Of a DNA stretch of 6,249 bases, positions 1 to 6,249 are shown piece after piece (position 1 is the stretch's first letter; each line of letters opens with the position of its first letter). The notes beneath the pieces were generated by a model. That model ran no database searches, was not told where the DNA came from, and saw nothing but the letters and a program-made list of their open reading frames with translations. A program made the position numbers and the translations under genes. The DNA comes from an uncultured Flavobacteriales bacterium (GTDB lineage: Bacteria > Bacteroidota > Bacteroidia > Flavobacteriales_D > Crocinitomicaceae): positions 1-6,249 of the forward strand of contig CAIUKX010000499.1 of assembly GCA_903899795.1 (NCBI GenBank), given 5' to 3'.

Positions 1-46
1 AGATAATTGGATATTCCCTACAAAAAAGTCCAAAACCGAATTTATG

Positions 47-89
47 AAACAATCTTGAAGAACAATTGAATCGGATTGTTTAATTTTTG
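47..89 (+). terminator. Weak terminator-like inverted repeats with T-rich tail
   Basis: AAACAATC at 47-54 is perfectly complementary to GATTGTTT at 74-81, and AACAAT at 61-66 can pair instead with ATTGTT at 75-80. The two hairpins are mutually exclusive and are followed by a T-rich run (TAATTTTTG, 81-89). This could be an intrinsic terminator for a gene lying left of the window: one plus-strand frame is open from the edge to a TGA at 56-58 and another to a TGA at 45-47. The stems are AT-rich and weak, so chance is a real alternative. Confidence 0.2.
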
Positions 90-149
90 ACATGCCGCAT
101 AAAATTTGACAGAAAAAACAGTCTCATTCTAATTTAAGTTAAAAAACTG

Positions 150-157
150 TATTTTTG
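150..157 (+). promoter_or_regulatory. Bacteroidota-type -7 promoter box for the ACMSD gene
   Basis: TATTTTTG matches the TAnnTTTG consensus of the primary sigma factor in Bacteroidota. It ends 23 bases before the ATG at 181, which would give a leader of roughly 15-20 nt. No clear TTG -33 element is present at the usual distance; TTC at 127-129 is one mismatch away. The A-rich stretch before the ATG has no Shine-Dalgarno sequence, which is common in this phylum. The box lies within one arm of an imperfect inverted repeat (112-122 with 146-156). Confidence 0.4.
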
Positions 158-180
158 AAAACACAAAAAAATCAGACAGA

Positions 181-1188
181 ATGTTAAAAATTGACATGCA
201 CACCCACATCATCCCGAAACATTTGCCCGATTGGACCAAAAAATTCGGTTACGGCGATTTTATTTATTTGCAGCACAACGAGAATAAAACAGCAGATATG
301 ATGCAAGGTGGTCAATTTTTCAGACGGATTGAAGAAAATTGCTGGGACGAAAATATCCGAATCAAAGAGTACGAAAATTTTCATACTCAAGTTCAAGTTG
401 TATGTACCATTCCTGTCATGTTTTCCTACAATGCAAAAGTCAAAGATTGTGTTGAAATTTCTCAATTTCTGAACGATCATATTGCTGACTTAGTAGTTCG
501 CTACCCAAAAAACTACATCGGTTTGGCAACAATTCCCATGCAAGATCCTGAAGCTGCCATTCAAGAGCTAGAGAGAGCTAAAAAAATCGGATTCGCCGGA
601 ATTCAAATCGGTTCGAACATTAACGATGAAAACTTAGGAGACGAAAAATTCTTCCCTATCTTCGAAGCATGTGAACGATTGGGAATGGCGATCATGATTC
701 ATCCCTGGCAAATGATGGGATTCAACAGCATGAAAAAATACTGGTTACCTTGGTTGGTTGGAATGCCTGCTGAAACCTCGCGAGCAGCTTGCTCCATGAT
801 TTTTGCAGGAGTATTGGAGAAATTACCAAAGCTTCGTGTTTGTTTCTCGCATGCTGGAGGGTCATTTTTACCTACACTTGGAAGAATTGAACATGGGTTC
901 AACTGTCGACCAGATTTGGTAGCCATTGATAATCCTGTGAATCCAAGGGAATATGTCGGTAAATTTTGGGTAGACTGTATCACTCATGACATTGATCTAT
1001 TGAAATACATTCTCAAAATGCAAGGCAGCAAACGGATTTGTTTAGGATCTGATTATCCTTTTCCACTGGGAGATATGGAAATCGGTAAATTCATTGAAGA
1101 AAGTGATTTAAGCCCTGCAATAGTTGAGGATATTTTCTGCAATTCAACAATGGAATGGCTAGCATTGGATAAAGAGCTATTCATCTGA
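181..1188 (+). CDS. ACMSD: 2-amino-3-carboxymuconate-6-semialdehyde decarboxylase (ACMSD), amidohydrolase family
   Basis: Predicted cytosolic Zn enzyme that decarboxylates ACMS to 2-aminomuconate semialdehyde (EC 4.1.1.45), diverting tryptophan/3-hydroxyanthranilate carbon away from quinolinate and NAD and into catabolism. The amidohydrolase-2 TIM barrel spans the whole protein. Visible active-site residues are H7 and H9 in DMHTHI, H174 in MIHPW, H224 in FSHAGG and D291 in GSDYPFPLGD. These correspond to metal ligands His9, His11, His177 and Asp294 and catalytic His228 of the Pseudomonas enzyme. R49, W188 and R235 fit its substrate-site Arg51, Trp191 and Arg239 with a steady offset of 2-4 residues. 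The 335-residue length equals the family norm (about 334-336). The start at 181 is supported because the metal-binding HxH follows directly, as in relatives. The other kynurenine-pathway genes are not in the window. In Pseudomonas the equivalent gene is nbaD. A related amidohydrolase decarboxylase is possible but less likely given the complete residue set. Confidence 0.9.
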   Translation: MLKIDMHTHIIPKHLPDWTKKFGYGDFIYLQHNENKTADMMQGGQFFRRIEENCWDENIRIKEYENFHTQVQVVCTIPVMFSYNAKVKDCVEISQFLNDHIADLVVRYPKNYIGLATIPMQDPEAAIQELERAKKIGFAGIQIGSNINDENLGDEKFFPIFEACERLGMAIMIHPWQMMGFNSMKKYWLPWLVGMPAETSRAACSMIFAGVLEKLPKLRVCFSHAGGSFLPTLGRIEHGFNCRPDLVAIDNPVNPREYVGKFWVDCITHDIDLLKYILKMQGSKRICLGSDYPFPLGDMEIGKFIEESDLSPAIVEDIFCNSTMEWLALDKELFI

Positions 1189-1301
1189 CACATATTTGTT
1201 TGTAATATTAAGCCTGATATCTTCTAATTATTGGATTCTTACAGGTATTTTGAATATTCTACAAAACCGATAGCATACTGAATTTACCAGCTTGTTTTTT
1301 C

Positions 1302-1309
1302 TATCTTTG
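1302..1309 (+). promoter_or_regulatory. Bacteroidota-type -7 promoter box for the cysteine desulfurase gene
   Basis: TATCTTTG is an exact TAnnTTTG match ending 13 bases before the ATG at 1323. Transcription would then begin only about 5-10 bases before the start codon, giving a very short leader, a layout often seen in Bacteroidota. The -33 element is not obvious; CTG at 1278-1280 is one mismatch from TTG, with 21 bases between. The box argues that this gene is transcribed on its own rather than by read-through from the decarboxylase gene 134 bp upstream. Confidence 0.5.
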
Positions 1310-1322
1310 CAAAAAAATATCC

Positions 1323-2465
1323 ATGAGAGTATATCTTGACAATGCAGCAACAACACCCATTGCTCCCGAGGTGATAGAAACCATGGTTGCAACCCTAACT
1401 CATGATTTTGGAAACCCTTCTTCTGCACATCATTTTGGTCGTCATACCAAGGGAATTCTAGAAACAGCACGAAAAGACATTGCAGCACTTTTAAATTGTC
1501 TTCCTTCAGAAATCATTTTTACCTCAGGGGGAACAGAAGCTGATAACATGGCTCTCTACTCAGCCGTTCATTCGTTGGGAATTGAACACATCATTACATC
1601 TCGACTTGAACATCACGCTGTTCTGAATACCTGTGAAGCTCTGGAAAAAGAAAACAATATCCAAATCAGTTATGTCAAAGTTGATTCAAAAGGTCAGGTT
1701 GATTTGAAAGATTTAGAATCTTTGCTTCAAAAAACATCGAAAACCTTGGTTTCCTTAATGTATGCCAATAATGAAACCGGTACATTACTTCCCGTAGAAA
1801 AAGTGAGTCAATTATGTCGTACATACAATGCCCTTTTTCATTCTGATACAGTTCAAGTTATGGGACACTACAAGATTGATTTGAACGAACTCGATTTTGA
1901 TTTTATAACAGCTGCTGCTCACAAGTTCCACGGGCCAAAAGGAATTGGCTTTTTATATTCCAATAAGAAAAATAAAATCGCTCCATTGATTCATGGTGGA
2001 GCACAAGAAAGAGGATTAAGAGGTGGTACAGAAAACGTAGCTGGAATTGTTGGGTTGGCTAAAGCATTGGATTTAGCTAATACGGACCTTGAAAAACACC
2101 AAAAACATGTACAGGAATTGAAAACGTATATGATGGATCAATTGATAAAAAATGTTCCTGGAGTTTATTTCAATGGAGAAACTGATCCTTCCAAAAGTTT
2201 ATACACTGTGTTGAATGTCAGTTTTCCTGCAACTCCTAAAACAGGGATGCTACTTTTTACTTTAGACTTAAAAGGAGTCGCTTGCAGTGGTGGTAGTGCT
2301 TGTTCATCCGGAGCTATGAAAGGATCACATGTACTTGAAGGTATCGGAGCAGATTTGAATCGCCCAAGCGTTCGCTTTTCTTTTTCACATTACACAACTC
2401 AAGAAGAAATCGACTTCGCATTACAGGCTATTTGCGAAGTATTTGAAGTTCCTGTAGAAAACTAG
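1323..2465 (+). CDS. Cysteine desulfurase, group I (IscS/NifS-like), class V aminotransferase fold
   Basis: Predicted cytosolic PLP enzyme that takes sulfur from L-cysteine as a persulfide, giving alanine, for Fe-S clusters or tRNA thiolation. The N-terminus MRVYLDNAATTPIAPEV is the family hallmark. SGGTEADN (68-75) is a PLP-phosphate loop; EHH at 96-98 holds the PLP-stacking His (probably H97, equivalent to IscS His104). D175 and Q178 in HSDTVQ contact the PLP ring, K201 in AHKFHGPKG is the Schiff-base lysine, and RGGTENV (233-239) supplies T236. The catalytic Cys is C327 in GSACSSGAMKG, within the longer active-site loop of group I enzymes. The C-terminal RPSVRFSFSHYTTQEEID is also typical. 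At 380 residues it is close to the usual 380-405. The Ser that binds PLP phosphate in IscS (Ser203) is Ala here (A198). No iscU, sufBCD or mnmA is adjacent, so the acceptor cannot be inferred. The start is supported by the immediate YLDNAATT motif. Confidence 0.93.
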   Translation: MRVYLDNAATTPIAPEVIETMVATLTHDFGNPSSAHHFGRHTKGILETARKDIAALLNCLPSEIIFTSGGTEADNMALYSAVHSLGIEHIITSRLEHHAVLNTCEALEKENNIQISYVKVDSKGQVDLKDLESLLQKTSKTLVSLMYANNETGTLLPVEKVSQLCRTYNALFHSDTVQVMGHYKIDLNELDFDFITAAAHKFHGPKGIGFLYSNKKNKIAPLIHGGAQERGLRGGTENVAGIVGLAKALDLANTDLEKHQKHVQELKTYMMDQLIKNVPGVYFNGETDPSKSLYTVLNVSFPATPKTGMLLFTLDLKGVACSGGSACSSGAMKGSHVLEGIGADLNRPSVRFSFSHYTTQEEIDFALQAICEVFEVPVEN

Positions 2466-2522
2466 CAACTATTTTACATTTTTCACGTATAGACTTAGGC
2501 TGATAATGTCCTGAAAAACATA

Positions 2523-2530
2523 TATCTTTA
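2523..2530 (+). promoter_or_regulatory. Possible -7 box for the surface-protein gene
   Basis: TATCTTTA fits TAnnTTTG except for its last base and ends 16 bases before the ATG at 2547. No TTG-type -33 box is apparent. The 81-bp gap after the desulfurase stop holds no convincing hairpin terminator, so read-through from the upstream gene is also possible. Confidence 0.25.
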
Positions 2531-2546
2531 CTGAAGATTTATACTT

Positions 2547-2627
2547 ATGGAAGCATCAAAAATTGCGGTTTACATACGAATCGTACTTTTTTTTCTTGTA
2601 TTACATCAATCGAATGGCGCATACAGT
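2547..2627 (+). other. Signal peptide of the surface protein
   Basis: Residues 1-27 have a basic n-region (K5, R11), a hydrophobic core (IVLFFLVL, 12-19) and a polar c-region ending in AYS, which fits signal peptidase I with A25 at -3 and S27 at -1. C29 lies in YSQC, which is not a lipobox, so a lipoprotein is unlikely. Sec export is the first step for type IX cargo. The core is encoded partly by a run of eight T (2587-2594). Confidence 0.75.
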
Positions 2628-5600
2628 CAATGTCATGCGCACGCCGGTCCGGATCTATCACTCTGTCCGGGTATTTCCGATACAATTGGGGCTTTACCTG
2701 CCGCAACAGGAGGTACTCCCGGTTATACATACAGTTGGGCACCCGCAACAGGATTATCCTGTACTACATGTCCAAATCCAATCGTAACGGTATTTTCAAG
2801 CACAAACTATACACTTACGATAACTGACGCTTCAGGATGTAGCAGCACAGATCAGGTACACATCTCAATGCTACCAACACCAGTTGCAAACTTCACTTCA
2901 TCCCCCTCTAATTTATGTGCAAATATCCCTGTTCACTTCACAAATACATCAACTGGAACCGGTTTGACTTATAACTGGAATTTTGGAGATCCTGCTTCGA
3001 CTACACCAACTTCATCATTACAAAACCCAACGCATGAATTCATTGCGACAGGTACTGGAAACCAATCCTTTTCAACCACATTAATTGTCACGAATTCATC
3101 TGGTTGTAAAGATACAATTTCACATACTGTCAATGTAAAACAAACTCCTGGAGCGAATTTGATAGATCCGATCTCCTCTTTCAAAAATTGCGACGGATCT
3201 AATTTCAATTTGACAGTTTATGATAACACCACAAGTACTTCCAATACCAGTTATACTATTCAATGGGGAGATGGTTCTGCTAATTTTACAGGAACTTCCT
3301 TCCCAGGAGCTGGAGTTAGTCACTTGTATTCGGTCAGTGATATTTTTAATTTAAATTACATTGTTGCTGGAAGTAATGGTTGTACAGATACGTCAACACA
3401 AATCGTATCCAACATTACAAATCCAGCAATCGGAGCAGCTAACCCCGGAGGAACTACCGGTTGTGGTCCATTAACACTTTGTTTTCCGCTTAATAATTTT
3501 GCTTCCAATCACCCTTCTACCTTTTATGTGGTTAATTATGGTGATGGATCTCCGCTGGATACATTGCCACATCCACCTCCCGCAACACTTTGTCACACTT
3601 ATTCTTCATCTTCATGTGGACAAAACGGTAATGCATTCACTTTTCAGATCAAAGCCATCAACATGTGTGATAGTTCTGCCGCTACCATATCTCCAATTCG
3701 TGTATATATTGCACCGGTTGCAAATTTTTCAATAAGTCCCAATCCGGGTTGTGTTGGCTCTCCAATTACCATGAACAATAGTTCTACTTTAGGATTCAAT
3801 AGTTCCTGCAGCAGTTCTAACATTTTTAATTGGAATTTCGGAGATGGAAATACAGCCACTGCTTTTTCACTCACCAGTCCCACTCACACGTATGCTGCGC
3901 CTGGAAATTATACGGTTTCATTGACCACTCAAAATTCATGTGGAACAAATACCATCACAAAACCGGTATGTATCGAAGCACCGCCAGTTCCCTTATTTAC
4001 AATTACACCTGATACTGCATGCGTACCTTTCATTGCTCATGTTACCAATACTTCTACATCAGCTAATACCTGTAACGTAACCTTCAACTGGACTGTTCTT
4101 TTTAACGGAAGTATTTGTAGTCCTTCAGCCGGAACATGGAATTTTTCAGGAGGAACCTCGGCAACATCTCTCAATCCAATCTTTCAATTTGTAAGTTCAG
4201 GAGAATATATCGTACGATTGACTATGACTAATTCCTGTGGTTCTTTTACATATGATCAACCGATTGTAGGAAAAGATGTCCCACAAGTCACTCTCAATCC
4301 ACTTACTCCGATTTGTGCAGGTTCTTCAATATCCGCCAATGCCAGTACGATTGCCTGTTACGACCCCATTACCAATTATCAATGGACTTTCACCGGAGGT
4401 TCACCCGCTACATCGAATTCAGCCATTCCACCTACTATCGCTTATAATTCGGCAGGAAATTATACGGTTACTTTACAAGCAACAAATGCCTGTGGGAACC
4501 AAACTAATTCAACTCCATTGGTTGTAAATGTTAGTCCACCAGCAGTTTCACCTTCTGTCAATACTCCCGTTTGTGAAGGCGATACAGCCCAATTCAATTC
4601 ATTAACTGTTGCTGGAGTCAGCTACAACTGGACTGGTCCTAACGGTTATTTTTCATCTACTCAAAATCCAATGATTCCTGCAACTTCCCTGACCGATGCA
4701 GGAACTTATACTGTTCAGGCATCTAATAGTGGTTGTTCAGGACCTAGTTCAACAGTAAATCTTGTTGTCACTCCTGCTCCTATTGTGACAGTTACACCTT
4801 CCAATGCTTCCATTTGTGAAGGTGCTTCAATTATCCTGACTGCTTCAGGTGCTGCAACATATACTTGGTCACCTATGACCAATTTATCCATATCATCTGC
4901 CACTACAGCGACTGTTAATCCCACAGCAACCATTACCTATACGGTTACAGGTTCAAATGGGACGTGTTCGGGTACTGCCAGTTCGATTATCACAGTCAAT
5001 CCGCTACCAGTCGTCAGTGCAGGACCAGACATCGTCTTATGCAACCAACCGATTCCTGAAATGATGATCGGAAATCCCGCAGGAGGAACATGGTCTGGTG
5101 CCGGTGGAATAACTGCAAACGGAAGTTTTACTCCTTCATCAACCGGAAATTTTCAAGTATATTATAGCTATACCGACGGAAATTCGTGTACCAATAAAGA
5201 TACTTTGAAGATTACAGTGACGACACCGACCAATGTTACGGTTGGAAATGATACGACTGTCTGTTTAAATTCAGGTGATTTCAATATTACGGCTACTCCT
5301 GTAGGGGGAACTTGGAGTGGAGTTAATATTACACCTGCAGGAACTGTATCCCCGATTACTTCGGGTAGTTATTATCTGGTTTATACCTATGGAAATGGGA
5401 GCTGCCAGAGAAGTGATAGTATTCATTTAACTGTAAATTCTTTACCAGTAGTTGACGCAGGGAGTGATCTCAATAATTGTATAGATGATCCATCGGTTAA
5501 CCTTGTGGGCTCTCCGGTTGGTGGAATCTGGACCGGAACCGGAATTACAAATCCGACAGGCATATTTTCGCCATCAACAGCAGGAATCGGCACAGCTATT

Positions 5601-6249
5601 TTGACATACAGCTATACGGACCCTACAACTAATTGTCAAAATATAGATCAAACAAATGCAACAGTCATTGCGCTTCCGATCGTAAATGCAGGACTTGATA
5701 AAACAATTTGTAATCAACCGATTGCTGATACAATGGTAGGAACTCCGGCTGGTGGAACGTGGACAGGTTCAACGATAACTCCGAACGGAATTTTCACACC
5801 CTCCGGAACTGGAACTTTCCAGTTTGTCTATAGCTATATTCTTCCATCAGGATGTGGAACAAGCGATACGATCCAGGTTTTAGTCGTGAATCCTTCAATC
5901 GCAAGTGCCGGAGGAAATCAATCGGTTTGTATCGATCAAGGGACTTACCAATTGAACGGAACTCCAGCAGGAGGAACTTGGACAGGGACATCAGTTTCTT
6001 CTACCGGATTATTTACAATTACAACTCCAGGAGCCTACCATCTGACCTATTCCTTCGGCGCCGGAAACTGTTTGACGCAAGACTCAATGATATTAACTGT
6101 AAATGATTTACCAGTCGTTAATGCCGGAATCGACAAAGGATTTTGTGCCAGCGATGCTTCCTATAATTTTACTGGAATTCCTTCAGGTGGAACTTGGAGC
6201 GGAACCGGAATTACAAATGCTACACTTGGAACATTTGATCCAACCAGTG
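2547..6249 (+). CDS. Giant secreted PKD/Ig-repeat surface protein (likely type IX-secreted adhesin), 3' end outside window
   Basis: The frame is open for 1234 codons with no stop and runs off the right edge. The ATG at 2547 is the first start after an in-frame TGA at 2532-2534 and leads straight into a signal peptide, which fixes the start. Order of parts by residue: signal peptide 1-27; Cys-rich module about 30-109 (YTYSWAPATGLSCTTCPNP, ending DASGC); six PKD or PKD-like domains 110-664; two Ig-like domains about 665-820; then five complete repeats of 72-77 residues and one partial, from 821, with GGTWSG-type motifs. The chain is rich in Thr, Ser, Asn and Gly; by hand count it has only about 11 Lys, 4 Arg and 7 Glu. 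No enzymatic domain is visible. Proteins of this build in Bacteroidota usually end in a C-terminal type IX sorting domain and act as adhesins or gliding-related surface proteins. That end is not seen here, so the export route and role are inferred. Confidence 0.88.
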   Translation, partial: MEASKIAVYIRIVLFFLVLHQSNGAYSQCHAHAGPDLSLCPGISDTIGALPAATGGTPGYTYSWAPATGLSCTTCPNPIVTVFSSTNYTLTITDASGCSSTDQVHISMLPTPVANFTSSPSNLCANIPVHFTNTSTGTGLTYNWNFGDPASTTPTSSLQNPTHEFIATGTGNQSFSTTLIVTNSSGCKDTISHTVNVKQTPGANLIDPISSFKNCDGSNFNLTVYDNTTSTSNTSYTIQWGDGSANFTGTSFPGAGVSHLYSVSDIFNLNYIVAGSNGCTDTSTQIVSNITNPAIGAANPGGTTGCGPLTLCFPLNNFASNHPSTFYVVNYGDGSPLDTLPHPPPATLCHTYSSSSCGQNGNAFTFQIKAINMCDSSAATISPIRVYIAPVANFSISPNPGCVGSPITMNNSSTLGFNSSCSSSNIFNWNFGDGNTATAFSLTSPTHTYAAPGNYTVSLTTQNSCGTNTITKPVCIEAPPVPLFTITPDTACVPFIAHVTNTSTSANTCNVTFNWTVLFNGSICSPSAGTWNFSGGTSATSLNPIFQFVSSGEYIVRLTMTNSCGSFTYDQPIVGKDVPQVTLNPLTPICAGSSISANASTIACYDPITNYQWTFTGGSPATSNSAIPPTIAYNSAGNYTVTLQATNACGNQTNSTPLVVNVSPPAVSPSVNTPVCEGDTAQFNSLTVAGVSYNWTGPNGYFSSTQNPMIPATSLTDAGTYTVQASNSGCSGPSSTVNLVVTPAPIVTVTPSNASICEGASIILTASGAATYTWSPMTNLSISSATTATVNPTATITYTVTGSNGTCSGTASSIITVNPLPVVSAGPDIVLCNQPIPEMMIGNPAGGTWSGAGGITANGSFTPSSTGNFQVYYSYTDGNSCTNKDTLKITVTTPTNVTVGNDTTVCLNSGDFNITATPVGGTWSGVNITPAGTVSPITSGSYYLVYTYGNGSCQRSDSIHLTVNSLPVVDAGSDLNNCIDDPSVNLVGSPVGGIWTGTGITNPTGIFSPSTAGIGTAILTYSYTDPTTNCQNIDQTNATVIALPIVNAGLDKTICNQPIADTMVGTPAGGTWTGSTITPNGIFTPSGTGTFQFVYSYILPSGCGTSDTIQVLVVNPSIASAGGNQSVCIDQGTYQLNGTPAGGTWTGTSVSSTGLFTITTPGAYHLTYSFGAGNCLTQDSMILTVNDLPVVNAGIDKGFCASDASYNFTGIPSGGTWSGTGITNATLGTFDPTS
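2874..4538 (+). other. Block of six PKD and PKD-like domains
   Basis: Residues 110-664 divide into units of about 85-100 residues. Clear PKD signatures are YNWNFGDP (142-149), IQWGDGS (238-244), VNYGDGS (329-335) and FNWNFGDG (427-434). The fifth and sixth units are degenerate, with FNWTVLFNG (513-521) and YQWTFTGGSP (611-620) in place of the WxFGDG core. Several units end in the typical closing strand: GNYTVSLTTQNSCG (453-466), GEYIVRLTMTNSCG (552-565) and GNYTVTLQATNACG (637-650). Most units have a Cys near the start and another just after the closing strand, for example C124/C187 and C215/C279, which could form disulfides outside the cell. PKD domains are beta-sandwich spacers or ligand-binding modules. 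Confidence 0.8.
4539..5006 (+). other. Two Ig-like domains between PKD block and repeat array
   Basis: Residues about 665-743 contain VCEGDTAQF, YNWTGPNG and then DAGTYTVQASNSGC (717-730), whose D-x-G-x-Y pattern is a classic Ig-fold signature. Residues 744-820 contain ICEGASIILTASGAATYTW and TYTVTGSNGTC, the related Bacteroidota Ig-like or PKD-like form. Each unit has one Cys pair (C676/C730 and C757/C807). Boundaries are approximate. Confidence 0.65.
5007..6249 (+). repeat. Tandem ~219-bp coding repeats (GG(T/I)W(S/T)G modules), at least six units
   Basis: Units begin at 5007, 5226, 5445, 5676, 5892 and 6111 (residues 821, 894, 967, 1044, 1116 and 1189), with lengths of 73, 73, 77, 72 and 73 residues and a sixth cut by the edge. 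The consensus runs: P-V-V-x-A-G, then a Cys, then P-x-GG(T/I)W(S/T)G, I-T, a G-x-F-x-P stretch, a Y-x-Y strand, a second Cys and D-(S/T), then TV. The Cys pairs are 832/881, 906/953, 978/1030, 1055/1103 and 1128/1175, a constant 47-52 residues apart. Protein identity between units is moderate, so the array is old rather than freshly amplified. The longest exact DNA match I noticed is 19 bp, at 5534-5552 and 6200-6218. Confidence 0.85.

Noticed and set aside
1..58. Plus-strand frames open from the left edge to a TGA at 56-58 (ending TEFMKQS) and to a TGA at 45-47 (ending QKSPKPNL), either of which could be the tail of an upstream gene.
   Set aside because: Both are under 20 codons and nothing distinguishes them; no family is recognisable.
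1..93. A minus-strand frame beginning with ATG (complement of 91-93) and open to the left edge for 31 codons, reading MSKIKQSDSIVLQDC at its start.
   Set aside because: Thirty-one open codons occur readily by chance in AT-rich DNA, no TAnnTTTG box was found upstream on that strand, and the stretch overlaps the terminator-like repeats. Sequence to the left is needed to decide.
1189..1322. Search for a terminator or small gene between the decarboxylase and the desulfurase.
   Set aside because: Only a trivial GAATATTC palindrome (1252-1259) is present, with no stem plus T-run and no convincing small ORF; the sole usable signal is the promoter-like box at 1302.
2466..2546. Possible hairpin ATGT (2506-2509) with ACAT (2518-2521) after the desulfurase gene.
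   Set aside because: A four-base stem without a T-run is below any useful threshold for a terminator.
2563..2827. Short plus-strand frames at 2563-2787 and 2630-2827 in the other two frames.
   Set aside because: They overlap the signal peptide and first module of the large protein, whose frame has clear domain content; they are shadows.
2969..5991. Several minus-strand and out-of-frame reading frames of 60-84 residues across the surface-protein gene.
   Set aside because: They lack recognisable motifs and arise opposite low-complexity Thr/Ser/Gly coding sequence; the plus-strand frame explains the region fully.
5007..6249. The periodic repeat considered as a CRISPR array or mobile-element repeat.
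   Set aside because: The period is a multiple of three, the frame stays open, and conservation is at the protein level; it is a coding domain array.

Overview
The window is AT-rich DNA that most resembles a Bacteroidota chromosome, probably Flavobacteriia or a Fluviicola/Crocinitomicaceae-type lineage. The supports are: a very long secreted PKD/Ig-repeat protein of the kind exported by type IX secretion systems in this phylum; sequences matching the Bacteroidota -7 promoter box TAnnTTTG just upstream of two of the three genes; no good Shine-Dalgarno sequences; and an ACMSD-type decarboxylase typical of aerobic tryptophan catabolism. The lineage is inferred from these features and no search was run.

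Layout, with all three supported genes on the plus strand. Positions 1-180 are a leader region with inverted repeats and a promoter-like box. Positions 181-1188 encode a complete 335-residue 2-amino-3-carboxymuconate-6-semialdehyde decarboxylase with every expected metal and substrate residue in place. Positions 1323-2465 encode a complete 380-residue group I (IscS/NifS-like) cysteine desulfurase. From 2547 to the right edge one frame stays open for 1234 codons with no stop. It encodes the N-terminal part of a giant secreted surface protein: a signal peptide, a Cys-rich Bacteroidota-type module, six PKD or PKD-like domains, two Ig-like domains, and then an array of about 73-residue repeats, each with a GG(T/I)W(S/T)G motif and a cysteine pair. 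The sixth repeat is cut by the window edge.

The genes do not form an obvious pathway. The decarboxylase belongs to the kynurenine route of tryptophan breakdown, the desulfurase supplies sulfur for Fe-S clusters or tRNA thiolation, and the large protein is probably an adhesin or gliding/surface protein. The gaps of 134 and 81 bp, and a promoter-like box before each of the first two genes, suggest separate transcription units. I see no RNA gene, CRISPR array or mobile element. The most interesting part is the repeat protein: its array may have an ABC-ABC higher-order structure, it is very poor in Lys, Arg and Glu, and an 8-T run lies in its signal-peptide codons. I did not find a convincing new biological system.
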